A DNA stretch of 64,000 nucleotides from Pseudacidovorax sp. (GTDB lineage Bacteria; Pseudomonadota; Gammaproteobacteria; Burkholderiales; Burkholderiaceae_C). The notes beneath the pieces are model-generated. The model had not been told where the DNA came from. It made no database searches and saw only the letters and a list, made by a program, of their open reading frames with translations. Of this stretch, positions 1 to 8,658 are shown piece after piece (position 1 is the first letter of the stretch; each line of letters opens with the position of its first letter). The DNA lies in NCBI RefSeq assembly GCF_017991995.1, contig NZ_JAGOPN010000007.1, forward strand, positions 62,001-126,000. Reading direction: 5' to 3'. A program made the position numbers and the translations under genes.

Positions 1-200
1 CGCACCGGCTCCTGCTGTGGCCGTTGCGCATGGCCGATGCGGGGCAGCGCCGGATGCAGGGCCCCCAGGCGCCGAAGCAGCGGCAGGAAACCGAACTTCC
101 AGGGCTGGCGGCTCAGGGCCTCCAGCAAGGCATGGGCACGGGCCGCGGCGGGTTGCTGTCCCATGCCGGTTGCCGGCTCCTGGTCGGTCGCTTCAGCCAT
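1..200 (-). CDS. tssG: TssG (partial), T6SS baseplate protein, N-terminus only
   Basis: The first 66 codons of a minus-strand gene are present; the rest lies beyond the left edge. The translation carries the TssG N-terminal pattern (LLEALSRQPWKFGFLPLLRRL, followed by a Pro-Arg-Ile-Gly stretch). TssG joins TssE, TssF and TssK in the baseplate wedge on which the contractile sheath assembles, in the cytoplasm against the inner membrane. The ATG at 198-200 lies 4 bp after the tssF stop, the usual tssF-tssG arrangement, so translation is probably coupled. Identity rests on both the N-terminal motif and gene order. Confidence 0.85.
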   Translation of the reverse strand, partial: MAEATDQEPATGMGQQPAAARAHALLEALSRQPWKFGFLPLLRRLGALHPALPRIGHAQRPQQEPV

Positions 201-204
201 GTGC

Positions 205-2085
205 CTAGACGATGCCGCGGCCGCCCATGCGCACCGGCCACTGTGCCACCAGGCCGCGCTGCATCGACTCCAGACGGGTCTGCGTGAAGACGTTGATGCT
301 GACGTGCCGCGCCAGGTACTGCTCCAGCACCAGCCCGAACAGGTAGGGGCTGGCGCCCGAGAAGCCCTGCTCGTCCACGGTCAGGGTGCACTGCACGCCA
401 CGCCCGTACACCAGCGGACCGCTGCCGGGCAGGCGGCGGGTCACCGGCTCGATGCGCGAGCCCACCAGGCTGTCGATCTGGCGCAGCTGCGACTCGTCCG
501 CGCCGTTCACGAACAGCCGCAGCAGGTCCCGCAGGCCCTGCGCCCCCGGACGATGGCCGATGTCCGCCAGCGGCAGATGGTTGAAGTTGAGCTGCCGCAC
601 CAGCCGCCACGCGAGCTCACGCTCCGCGAACGGCGGCTTGGGCAGGCTCGGCGCACGGATCAGTCCCACCGCCTCCACCGGAATGGAATCAGCCACGCGC
701 AGATCCGCGCGGCCGTTGCGTGGCATGAGTGCCGGCAGGTCGCGGTTGGTGAGCAGCGCCCGCAGCGACAGGTAGCGGATGGCCTCGGGATAGGGCGCCT
801 CGTTCTGGTCGACGAGCGAGATGAACACTTCGGTGCCGACGTAAGGGGTGCGCGTGCCGTAGCGGCGCGCCGTGTCCGACGCGGTGCGCGCCTCGCGGCG
901 GACGCTGAAGTAACGGCCGAGGTTGCCTTCGTCCTCGTTGAGGCTCTGGTAGAGCGGCCGGAACTCCACACCGGCCGTGGTGCGGGCCTGGTGGCCTTCG
1001 ACGGACCGGATGGCGTAGACCTCGAAATCGAGCGGCCGCGAGCGATCGGGCACCACATGGAACTCGGGCTGGGCGGCATTCATCTCGAGCCGGTCGGTGC
1101 GGCGCTCGAAGAGGTTGGCCACCGGCGTGCAGAAGAGCGCGAACTGCCCCTTGTCCACCACAGCCGCCAGCGCGCCGGGCGGCCGGCTCAGCAGCACGAC
1201 GATCTCCAGCTCGTTGTGCGCCACCTGCCTCACGCCCGGCCCGAGCCCCGCCAGCGAGAAGAAGTAGAAGCGCTCCGGACAGGCGAAATACTCGTGCAGC
1301 AGGTTGTGGCCGTGGAAGCTGCGCCATTCGAGCGGCAGCAGGCCCTGTCCGGGCTCCAGCCCATGTTGGACCAGGGCCTGGGACGTGACCGCATGGGGCC
1401 GCACCAGCAACTGGCCCGGCGCCCCGGTGAACGACGCCACGGCCGACGTGTGCAGCAGCTCGAACAGATGCGATGCGACCGACGGGTCGCCGCACAGGTA
1501 CACCGGCAGGCTGTCGAAGCCTGCCAGGTCGTGGAAGCGCAGATCGCCCGCCGTCCTCAGGCGCAGTCGGAGCGCACCGGCCACCTGCACATGGGCCGGC
1601 AGGTGCCGCTCCAGGCCGGGCAGATCCGGTGGAGCGCCCGTGAGCCGGGCATCCACGATCTCGATCGGCCAGAGCGTGACATCCTGGCCGGACCGGAACT
1701 CGCAAGGCGTCTCCTCACCGGCCGGCACCTGTCCGTGAAAGGCCGTGTCCCGGGGCACCACGAAGCCACGCGCAAGATCGCCCTCCTGGTAGTTGGGGTG
1801 GAGCTGCGCGACCGCCATCGACGGCGTGGGCGCCAGATAGTTGGGGTAGAGCACCTCCAGCAGCCGCTGGGTGAAGCGCGGGAACTCGGCGTCCAGCTTG
1901 ATCTGCATGCGCGCCGACATGAAGCAGAAGGCTTCGATCAGGCGCTCCACATAGGGATCGGCCACCTCGATGCCGAGCATGCCGAGCCGGCCTGCGATCC
2001 TGGGATGCGACGCCGCGAATTCGCGCGCCGTTTCCCGCATGTAGACCAGTTCCCGGTTGTAGTAATCGAGCAGTTGGGGATCCAT
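205..2085 (-). CDS. tssF: TssF (ImpG/VasA), T6SS baseplate protein
   Basis: 626 aa, normal for the family. The N-terminus has the hallmark MDPQLLDYYNRELVYMRE start and a DPYVERLIEAFCFMSAR block, followed by the FPRFTQRLLEVLYPNYLAPTPS region typical of VasA/ImpG. TssF is the main scaffold of the T6SS baseplate wedge and binds TssG (two TssF per TssG in solved structures). It follows tssE by 29 bp and precedes tssG by 4 bp. No frameshift or truncation is seen. Confidence 0.96.
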   Translation of the reverse strand: MDPQLLDYYNRELVYMRETAREFAASHPRIAGRLGMLGIEVADPYVERLIEAFCFMSARMQIKLDAEFPRFTQRLLEVLYPNYLAPTPSMAVAQLHPNYQEGDLARGFVVPRDTAFHGQVPAGEETPCEFRSGQDVTLWPIEIVDARLTGAPPDLPGLERHLPAHVQVAGALRLRLRTAGDLRFHDLAGFDSLPVYLCGDPSVASHLFELLHTSAVASFTGAPGQLLVRPHAVTSQALVQHGLEPGQGLLPLEWRSFHGHNLLHEYFACPERFYFFSLAGLGPGVRQVAHNELEIVVLLSRPPGALAAVVDKGQFALFCTPVANLFERRTDRLEMNAAQPEFHVVPDRSRPLDFEVYAIRSVEGHQARTTAGVEFRPLYQSLNEDEGNLGRYFSVRREARTASDTARRYGTRTPYVGTEVFISLVDQNEAPYPEAIRYLSLRALLTNRDLPALMPRNGRADLRVADSIPVEAVGLIRAPSLPKPPFAERELAWRLVRQLNFNHLPLADIGHRPGAQGLRDLLRLFVNGADESQLRQIDSLVGSRIEPVTRRLPGSGPLVYGRGVQCTLTVDEQGFSGASPYLFGLVLEQYLARHVSINVFTQTRLESMQRGLVAQWPVRMGGRGIV

Positions 2086-2114
2086 GGTTCCTCACGCCAC
2101 GCAGCAGGTGGCCG

Positions 2115-2837
2115 TCATGGGTGCCGGGTGTCCAGGGCGGGGGCCGCCGGCCGCACGGCGATCCGGCTGTTCTCGAGATCGAGCGAGCTGCGCACCGTCA
2201 GCTCCAGCGGAAAGGGCTTGCAATCGATCATGGCGTGGATCTCGAAGAGCAGCACGTTGTAGGCGTCCCGGGCCTCGTCGGTCAGCAGCGGCCGCACCTG
2301 CACGGTCTGCGGGATCAGGCGCGGTTCGTAGTCGGCGATCGCACGGCGGATGATCCGTTCGATGTCGGCCCAGCGCCGCTCGGACGCATAGCCTCCCGCC
2401 AATGCCGGCACACCGAAGTTGAGGGTGGACGACGCGGCGGCCTCATGGCGCCGGCGATCGATCAGGTCTTCGACATTGGTGGTATTGAGCAGGTAGCCGA
2501 GGTCGCGCTGCACGATGTCGCGCAACTGGGCGGGCGTGATGCCGTGCTCGGCGCCCGCGCCGGCAGCACGCCCGGGCGCGTCGTCGCGCAGCCGGTCGAA
2601 GAGCGTGGGCAGCAGCCGCCCATCGGCGCGCCAGGTGCGCTCGGCCGGCAACCGGGTGAGGCGGACACCCGGGTGCATGGCGCGCTCGCCGCGCTCGTGC
2701 GCACGGGTCTGCGGCGCGGCCATGGGCGGCTCCGCCCCGAGCCGCGGGGCCCGGAGCTCGCCGCGCGCTTGCGGCGCGGGCACGGCACCGGCCTGGGGTG
2801 CTTCGCCGGATGGGGGGCGCATGTCCTGCGCCGTCAT
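2115..2837 (-). CDS. tssE: TssE (gp25-like) T6SS baseplate protein with N-terminal extension
   Basis: 240 aa. The C-terminal ~170 residues are the gpW/gp25 domain: the LFDRL motif, a TTNVEDL segment, LNFGVPALAG and the conserved EPRL motif near residue 190. TssE is the homologue of phage T4 gp25 and seeds sheath polymerisation at the baseplate. The ATG at 2835-2837 overlaps the stop of the upstream FHA gene (ATGA), which favours the long form with a ~65-residue Pro/Ala/Arg-rich leader that most TssE proteins lack. Internal ATGs at residues 39 and 54 would give a more typical length, so the start is not certain. Confidence 0.9.
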   Translation of the reverse strand: MTAQDMRPPSGEAPQAGAVPAPQARGELRAPRLGAEPPMAAPQTRAHERGERAMHPGVRLTRLPAERTWRADGRLLPTLFDRLRDDAPGRAAGAGAEHGITPAQLRDIVQRDLGYLLNTTNVEDLIDRRRHEAAASSTLNFGVPALAGGYASERRWADIERIIRRAIADYEPRLIPQTVQVRPLLTDEARDAYNVLLFEIHAMIDCKPFPLELTVRSSLDLENSRIAVRPAAPALDTRHP

Positions 2838-3892
2838 GGCCGCTCGCCCTTGGGAGGGACCGCATCGCCGCCGCCGATGCCGTTCATCGCGCGGCCCAGT
2901 CGTACCGCACTGTCTGCGGCCAGGGCATGGTGCTCCCGGCGGGTCAGGTCGGGCAGCCCCGGGGACAGGCCCGCCACGAGCTCAGGCGCGAAGAGCCGCA
3001 GCACGTCCGGTTCACCCTCCACGGCCAGCAGGTCGCCCTCGCCCAGGGAGGGGAACTGGTCGATGAGCCTGTCCATGTCCTCCCGGGGTTGAAGGATGTC
3101 GCGCAGCAGGGCAAAGGACCGGGCTTCCTCGCACAGGGCCTCGAACGAGGGCGCCTGCCCCCGCGGGTCGGGCGACGTCTCCGGCCAATCCCAAGGCCTT
3201 GGGAGCCCGGTGGGGTCGCGCACCGCCCGCACGAACTCCTCGTGCAGTTGCTCGAGCAGCGGCACGCCCGGCTGCGCCGCCCGGGCCGAAGGCTGGGCCG
3301 CAGACGGCGGCGCAGACACGGCGCCCACTGGCCCGGGATCCAATCCGAGCAACGCCAGCCACGGGTCCTCAACCGCCGCCGACCGTACGGCGTCCAGACC
3401 CAGGACACTGAAGGGGTCCTCCGTGGCGCGTTCGGACTCGACGACCATCGGGCCAGCGACCGACGTCCCGGCGAGGTCCCGCAGGTCGAACTCGGGTTCT
3501 GCCTGGCGCCCGGCGGCGGGCCACGCCCGCGGTTCGCGCTCCTCCATCACGCCTGCGATGCCGGCGCCCTCGACCACCAGACGGACCAGGCCGATCTCGA
3601 GCTCGTCCCCCGCACGCAAGGCCACCGTCTCGCCCAGCGCCAGGCGCCGGCCGTTGAGGGTGAAAGCCAGGCCCGCCCCCCCATGGCTCAGTTGCCACTG
3701 CTGCGCCGCGGCCTGCCAGGCGAGCTGTCCATCGCCCTGCGACCCAAGGTCGGCCGCGTCTTCACCCAGACACTGCAGCACCCGTCCCACGGCCATGCCG
3801 GCCGGCTCCAGGACCAGGCGGGCATCGGCCGCCCTGCCATGGCTGTGCGTGAGCCGCAGCCGCAACGGTGGCGCCTCAACCATGCCGTCCAT
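2834..3892 (-). CDS. FHA-domain T6SS accessory protein (TagH/Fha-like)
   Basis: About 352 aa. Residues ~1-110 look like an FHA beta-sandwich (VGR, LNGRRLALGETVALRAGDELEIG), but the canonical phosphothreonine-binding Ser-x-x-His is not apparent, so the fold may be degenerate. The C-terminal ~130 residues (LEQLHEEFVRAVRDP to LTRREHHAL) resemble the ImpI/VasC type. FHA proteins of T6SS clusters usually act as scaffolds in threonine-phosphorylation control or bind membrane-complex proteins. No PpkA kinase or PppA phosphatase is visible here. The ATG at 3890-3892 (alternative 3881-3883) overlaps the end of tagF; the gene ends in an ATGA overlap with tssE. Confidence 0.8.
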   Translation of the reverse strand: MDGMVEAPPLRLRLTHSHGRAADARLVLEPAGMAVGRVLQCLGEDAADLGSQGDGQLAWQAAAQQWQLSHGGAGLAFTLNGRRLALGETVALRAGDELEIGLVRLVVEGAGIAGVMEEREPRAWPAAGRQAEPEFDLRDLAGTSVAGPMVVESERATEDPFSVLGLDAVRSAAVEDPWLALLGLDPGPVGAVSAPPSAAQPSARAAQPGVPLLEQLHEEFVRAVRDPTGLPRPWDWPETSPDPRGQAPSFEALCEEARSFALLRDILQPREDMDRLIDQFPSLGEGDLLAVEGEPDVLRLFAPELVAGLSPGLPDLTRREHHALAADSAVRLGRAMNGIGGGDAVPPKGERP

Positions 3893-4613
3893 GCCGGCCC
3901 TCCCATAGCGATACAAGGTTCTCGGAGGCATTGACGAAGCGCCCGGCCACGTCCTGCTGCCAGAAGGCGCAGTGGCCGCGCACGCCCTGCAGGCGCCGAG
4001 GCCAGTCCGACCATGGCAGGTGCCGCACCCCATGCAGCGCGGCCGCGGGGTCGTGGAAGCCATGCGCTGGCGCGCGGACCGCCGGGGCATCCGCGGCCTT
4101 GCCTGCCGGGCCTCCGGAGCCACCGTCGCCCAACTCGCACCACAGCCGGTCGACGTGCTGCGCCAGTTGCCGCAGCTCGCAGTCGGCCCGCGCCTGGACA
4201 TGCTGGGCCAGAAGCCGCGCCAGCCCAAACTGCCAGCTCCGGGGCTCATGAACGTGCCGCTCGTAATGGCGTTCGATCCAGACCCGGCGCGCCACCTGGT
4301 AGACCACGAGAGGATGCCGCCTGCCCACGCGGTCGGTCGACGGCAGGATCACGCCGAGCACGAACCGCCCCTGCGCAAACGGCACATGCCCCGGCGGCAG
4401 CACGAACGCGATGGGAATCGAGGTACGCAGGGCCCGGCCGGCATCCGGCTCGTGCTGCGAGGACGCTCGGCCGAGTGCGCCCCTCAGCCATGCCTCCCAA
4501 CCTTCGGCCTCGCCGTGGCGCACACCGTGGCGCACGAAGTCGGCATGCGCCGGCAGGCGCCCCCAGATGGCCGGCGACGTCACCGGTCGGGCATTGAAGA
4601 GGTGCGCCAACAT
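3876..4613 (-). CDS. tagF: TagF (ImpM), T6SS post-translational regulator
   Basis: 245 aa. The N-terminal half has the DUF2094/ImpM pattern: WGRLPAHADFVRHG, then W-x3-L and the IPIAFVLPPGHVPFAQGRFVLGVILPS block. In Pseudomonas aeruginosa TagF represses T6SS assembly by binding Fha; here the FHA gene directly follows and overlaps, consistent with that pair. The ATG at 4611-4613 is 2 bp after the tssM stop. The open frame continues upstream antisense to tssM; that extension is rejected because tssM occupies it. Confidence 0.92.
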   Translation of the reverse strand: MLAHLFNARPVTSPAIWGRLPAHADFVRHGVRHGEAEGWEAWLRGALGRASSQHEPDAGRALRTSIPIAFVLPPGHVPFAQGRFVLGVILPSTDRVGRRHPLVVYQVARRVWIERHYERHVHEPRSWQFGLARLLAQHVQARADCELRQLAQHVDRLWCELGDGGSGGPAGKAADAPAVRAPAHGFHDPAAALHGVRHLPWSDWPRRLQGVRGHCAFWQQDVAGRFVNASENLVSLWEGRHGRHG

Positions 4614-4615
4614 GT

Positions 4616-7600
4616 TCAGCCCATCGCTCCGGGGCAGTGGAACCCGCTGAACAGATCGCTGTTGAGCGGATTCGGCTGGCTGCCGGTGCCGAGATCGAGC
4701 ACCGCCTTGCGACCATCGAGCACGAACTCCACGGCCACCCTGCCGGGTGTGGCGGTGTTGACGACCCGGCCCTTCTGCATCAGCCGCAGCAGCGCCCACG
4801 GCCCCTGGGCCATCAGGGTCGAGCCCGCGGCGGAGATCCTCGGCTGGGCCGTGATCTCCGCCGAGGCGCCCCCGCGCGGCCCCGGCCATTTCACCGGCAG
4901 CGGCTCGACCGGGCCATGCACGTAGCGCTGGCCCTGGCCATCGATGTCCAGCATCAGCGCCGTGATGCTCGGCTCGAGTTCGGCGACCCGCACGTCGACC
5001 TTCCAGGCCAGCCGCCGGCCGTCGCCCTCGCGGAAGTAGAGGTCGCGGATCTGCTGGGCCCGGTAGAAGGTGTCGAGCCGGGGCCCGCCCTGCTCCAGCA
5101 GCTTGAGCAGTTCGCCGACCAGCGTCGGGCCCGTGGAGGCCGGCGCGGGCGCCACGCCATTGGCCACGTTCTCGGCCCCGACGAGTGCATTGCCGGTCGA
5201 CGGTGGCTTGTATCGCCAGGGGCGCACACCCGTGTCGACGAAGGCGGCCAGGTACTTGGTGAAGAAGGCGTCCGCGGCGCCGCCTGCAGCGAAGACGGCC
5301 GTCACGTCCTCGATGGAGGCATCCTGCCCGGATGCCAGGAAGGGATAGCGTCCCTCGATACCCCGGCGGCAGGGCTCGGTCACCTGCATCGCCATCAGGC
5401 CCATGATCCGGTCGAACTGCTGCTGAGCCTGCTTCCTGAGGATCTCGGTGGCCCCCTGGTTCACCTTGTCGGCACCGCTCTGCGCCAGGGCGCTCAGCAC
5501 CTCGCGAAAGGGGGCCGGCAACTTGCCGGCCTCCAGTCTCATGCGTGCGCCGACGTCGTTGCTCGTCGGGGGCAGGCTGCCGGCCGTGATGGCGGTGTCT
5601 GCGACCACCAGGACGGTGTAGAACTCGTTGATGAGGCCCAGCACGCTGTCCAGCCCCTGCCGGCCCGCACCTGCCGGCGCGACGCCAGCCGACACATCGG
5701 CTTGGCCGGTGACCACCTCCCGCAGGGCGGCGAACCGGTCGTCGACCCCTTCGCGCTCCATGCGCTCCTCGGGACGGATGCCCAGGTTGCGGCCCAGTTC
5801 GCGCGTCTTGAGGTCGAGCTGCTCGGTGGCCCGGTCCAGCAGGCTCTTGTCCTGCTGCCGCTCGGCGTCGAGCACGCGAGACAGGGTTGTCTCGCGTGCC
5901 GCCGCGCGGGCCAGGCGGGCCAGCGGCGAGTCCGGCGACGACAGCTGCCGCAGCACGGCCAGGTCGAAGCCAAGACTGGTGCCACCTTCGCCCGCACCCA
6001 CCACGCGGATGGAGTCGAGGAAGGCCGTCCAGCGCTCGGCATACTCGCTGAGGTATTGCCGGCGGACATCCTCGATGAGCACGGCGTTCTGCCTGATCCG
6101 CTCGGCCTCGGTGCCCATCGCCTTCGCTGTCGCAGCCGCGTCGGCACGGCCCATGACCCAGGCATCCTCCTGCAGTGCCCGATCCACGAACGCCCCCAGG
6201 CGCTTGTTGAACACGGTGTGGTAGCCCGCGTAGGTGAACAGTCCCGGCACGCCCCGGTCGAGCGGTTGCCCGTCGGCACGCGAGAAGACGGTGCCGACCT
6301 GCGGCCCAACCGCGCGGATCAGGCTGAACTCCTGGGGCGCCTCGGTGGTCATGGCCGACTTCGCACGCTCGTACACCCGCTGGGTCGACGTGTTGCCGTC
6401 GAGGAAGGCCTGGACGTCGCGGATGAGGACTTCCTTGGGAACAGCACCGGACTGCACGAGCCGGTCGCCGGAGAACAGCCGGTCCACGTGCCCCACCATC
6501 GCGGCACGCCCGCCGAAGAGGGCATCGCTGTCGCGCCGCTCCCAGTCCTTCATGACCCACTCGCGGACATCCCGCGCGCCGCCCTGCATGTAACGCTCCG
6601 GATCATGGAGGAGCTTGTAGGCACGCAGCGTGGCGTAGGCGGAGCGGGTGTCCCGCTCCCGGACGCTGCGGGAGAGTTCATCCTCCATGCGGGCGATCAC
6701 CACGGGAAGCAGCAGGTCGTCCTGGAGGCCCGCGTAGAGCTGGCGCGCCGCCGCCACGATCGGTGGTGCGCTGTAGAGGCCGAACTGGAAGGAGAGTGGC
6801 GGATGGTCGAGATCCAGTCCCGCATAGGCCGGCAGCGCGTGGGCGGCGTCCAGTACCGCGGGCACCTGGGCCGGGTCCACCGTCCGCCCCGCGGTCAGGC
6901 CCTGGGCGGCCAGGGCCTGCACCCGCTGCGCCATGATGCTCAGGTACTGGCCGTTGTTCCGGAAGCTCAGCGCCATGCTGGTTCCAAGCCAGGCCAGGAC
7001 GATCAGCACCAGCGCATGCCCCAGCAGTTGCAGCAGCCGGAAGCGCAGCTCCCACCGCAGATTGGGGCGGACGAGATGAGCCTCAGGGATGATGATCCGC
7101 GCGAAGACGTCGTGCAGGAAGAAGCCCCAGTGGCCCGTGGCGGCTTCCATTCCGGCATCGATGGACGTACGCCGCCCGGCGCCGGCCAGCGCCCGCCTGA
7201 GGCGGCCGAACACCGTATCGGCAGGGGGTGGCAGTGGCGTCCTGGCCTGCGCACCGCTGGTGAAGTACACGCCGCGCAGCATGGCGTGGGATTGCGTGTC
7301 GTCGAAGCGGGAATCCAGGAAGACCTCCTCCAGCACCTGCACGAGCGGCTCGCGCAGCGCATCGAACTCCTGCGGCAGCGCGAACAGACGCCGGCGATGG
7401 CCGGTGTCGAATTCCTCGATCAGGCGGCCGCGCAAGCCAGCGGACAGGCGCTCGTGCAGACGGTCCAGTTGCTCGTCCAGTGCCAGCCGCATGGCGGACT
7501 GACGGTTGCCCCCCGACACCCGCGCGGCGTCGACCTTGTCGGCCCCGACAGGGAAGGTAAAGCCCCAAGGCTGGGCACGCCCCTCCGAGGTGAGCGAGAG

Positions 7601-8638
7601 GAAATACTCTTCGAAACCCTGCAGCAGATCGGCCTTGGTCACCAGGACGTAGACCGGAAAGCGGATGCCCAGCGTCCTGCGCAGTTCCAGCAGGCGATCA
7701 CGGATCAGGGCGGCATGGTCCACGCGTTGGTCCGGCGTGAACGTGCGCAGCTCCGCGACGCTGAGGGCGACGATGGCCCCGTTGATCGGCGCACGTGGCC
7801 GGTGCTTGCGCAGCAATGCCAGGAAGCCGGCCCATTCCTCGGTGTCCTTGCCCTTGTCGCTGTCCTGGGTCGTGTAGCGGCCGGCGGTGTCGATGAGCAC
7901 CGCCTCGTTGGCAAACCACCACTGGCAGTTCAGGGTGCCGGCGCCCGACTCGAGCACGGAGACCCGGGACGCATTGCCCATCTGCCGCGAGACCGGGAAC
8001 TGGAGCCCGGAGTTGAGCAAAACGGTGGTCTTCCCCGCGCCGGCGCTGCCCACGATCATGTACCAGGGCAGTTCGTAGAGATACCGCCGCCCCTCGAAGA
8101 TCCGGCGAAGGAATCCGCGACGCAGACGCAGGGTCCGCAACTGCCGAAGGGCTCTTGCGACGATCTCGGACACTGTCTTCAGCTCCTCCGCGGCGACCGC
8201 CTCGCGTCGGGCACCGCTTCCGAAGTCCAGCACCTTGCGCAGGAACTCCGTGTCCGTGCGCATGGCCTGCCAGAGCCGGTAGACGCCATAGAGCAGGTAG
8301 GCCAGCAGGATGATGGCCACGATCACGACGCGCACCTGCGTCGAAGCGAGGGGCGCGACCTGGCCCACCGCGAGCAGAGGGCCCAGGTGCCAGATTGCCA
8401 GGCACAGGGCCGGGATGCCGACAAGGCTCAGCGGCCATGCGACCAGCCACAGGCTGAGCAGCACCAGCAGCATCACGATGACGGTCACGCGCGCAGCGGC
8501 GGAAGCGAGCGGCCGCGCACCATCGAACGACAGCAGCGGGCCCACGAACCAGATAGCGCAGGCCAGCGCCACCACGGTGACGAAGGCCAGCATCTGCCGC
8601 GAGAACAGGAACTTCAGGAATTGGGTGAGGGCTTGCAT
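4616..8638 (-). CDS. tssM: TssM (IcmF), inner-membrane T6SS core protein
   Basis: 1340 aa. Hydrophobic segments at about residues 16-36, 51-92 and 103-121 form the N-terminal membrane region, and another lies near residue 540. Between them is a cytoplasmic GTPase-like domain with an intact Walker A (GSAGAGKTT near residue 197). The large C-terminal part is the periplasmic domain that binds TssJ and opens the trans-envelope channel. TssM with TssL and TssJ forms the membrane complex. It follows tssL by 20 bp and is followed by tagF after 2 bp. Some T6SS have a degenerate Walker A; this one is preserved. Confidence 0.97.
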   Translation of the reverse strand: MQALTQFLKFLFSRQMLAFVTVVALACAIWFVGPLLSFDGARPLASAAARVTVIVMLLVLLSLWLVAWPLSLVGIPALCLAIWHLGPLLAVGQVAPLASTQVRVVIVAIILLAYLLYGVYRLWQAMRTDTEFLRKVLDFGSGARREAVAAEELKTVSEIVARALRQLRTLRLRRGFLRRIFEGRRYLYELPWYMIVGSAGAGKTTVLLNSGLQFPVSRQMGNASRVSVLESGAGTLNCQWWFANEAVLIDTAGRYTTQDSDKGKDTEEWAGFLALLRKHRPRAPINGAIVALSVAELRTFTPDQRVDHAALIRDRLLELRRTLGIRFPVYVLVTKADLLQGFEEYFLSLTSEGRAQPWGFTFPVGADKVDAARVSGGNRQSAMRLALDEQLDRLHERLSAGLRGRLIEEFDTGHRRRLFALPQEFDALREPLVQVLEEVFLDSRFDDTQSHAMLRGVYFTSGAQARTPLPPPADTVFGRLRRALAGAGRRTSIDAGMEAATGHWGFFLHDVFARIIIPEAHLVRPNLRWELRFRLLQLLGHALVLIVLAWLGTSMALSFRNNGQYLSIMAQRVQALAAQGLTAGRTVDPAQVPAVLDAAHALPAYAGLDLDHPPLSFQFGLYSAPPIVAAARQLYAGLQDDLLLPVVIARMEDELSRSVRERDTRSAYATLRAYKLLHDPERYMQGGARDVREWVMKDWERRDSDALFGGRAAMVGHVDRLFSGDRLVQSGAVPKEVLIRDVQAFLDGNTSTQRVYERAKSAMTTEAPQEFSLIRAVGPQVGTVFSRADGQPLDRGVPGLFTYAGYHTVFNKRLGAFVDRALQEDAWVMGRADAAATAKAMGTEAERIRQNAVLIEDVRRQYLSEYAERWTAFLDSIRVVGAGEGGTSLGFDLAVLRQLSSPDSPLARLARAAARETTLSRVLDAERQQDKSLLDRATEQLDLKTRELGRNLGIRPEERMEREGVDDRFAALREVVTGQADVSAGVAPAGAGRQGLDSVLGLINEFYTVLVVADTAITAGSLPPTSNDVGARMRLEAGKLPAPFREVLSALAQSGADKVNQGATEILRKQAQQQFDRIMGLMAMQVTEPCRRGIEGRYPFLASGQDASIEDVTAVFAAGGAADAFFTKYLAAFVDTGVRPWRYKPPSTGNALVGAENVANGVAPAPASTGPTLVGELLKLLEQGGPRLDTFYRAQQIRDLYFREGDGRRLAWKVDVRVAELEPSITALMLDIDGQGQRYVHGPVEPLPVKWPGPRGGASAEITAQPRISAAGSTLMAQGPWALLRLMQKGRVVNTATPGRVAVEFVLDGRKAVLDLGTGSQPNPLNSDLFSGFHCPGAMG

Positions 8639-8658
8639 CGGTGACCTCCGTGGGGCGC

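Noticed and set aside
37-2262. Long plus-strand open frames antisense to the T6SS genes, including those of several hundred codons at 37-2262 and 4637-8644
   Set aside because: High-GC antisense shadows. The minus-strand frames encode conserved TssF and TssM; the plus-strand products show no family pattern and are rich in Arg, His and Gln.
3876-6560. Single 894-codon minus-strand frame read as one protein
   Set aside because: Only the last 245 codons are TagF; the rest is out of frame with and covered by tssM.
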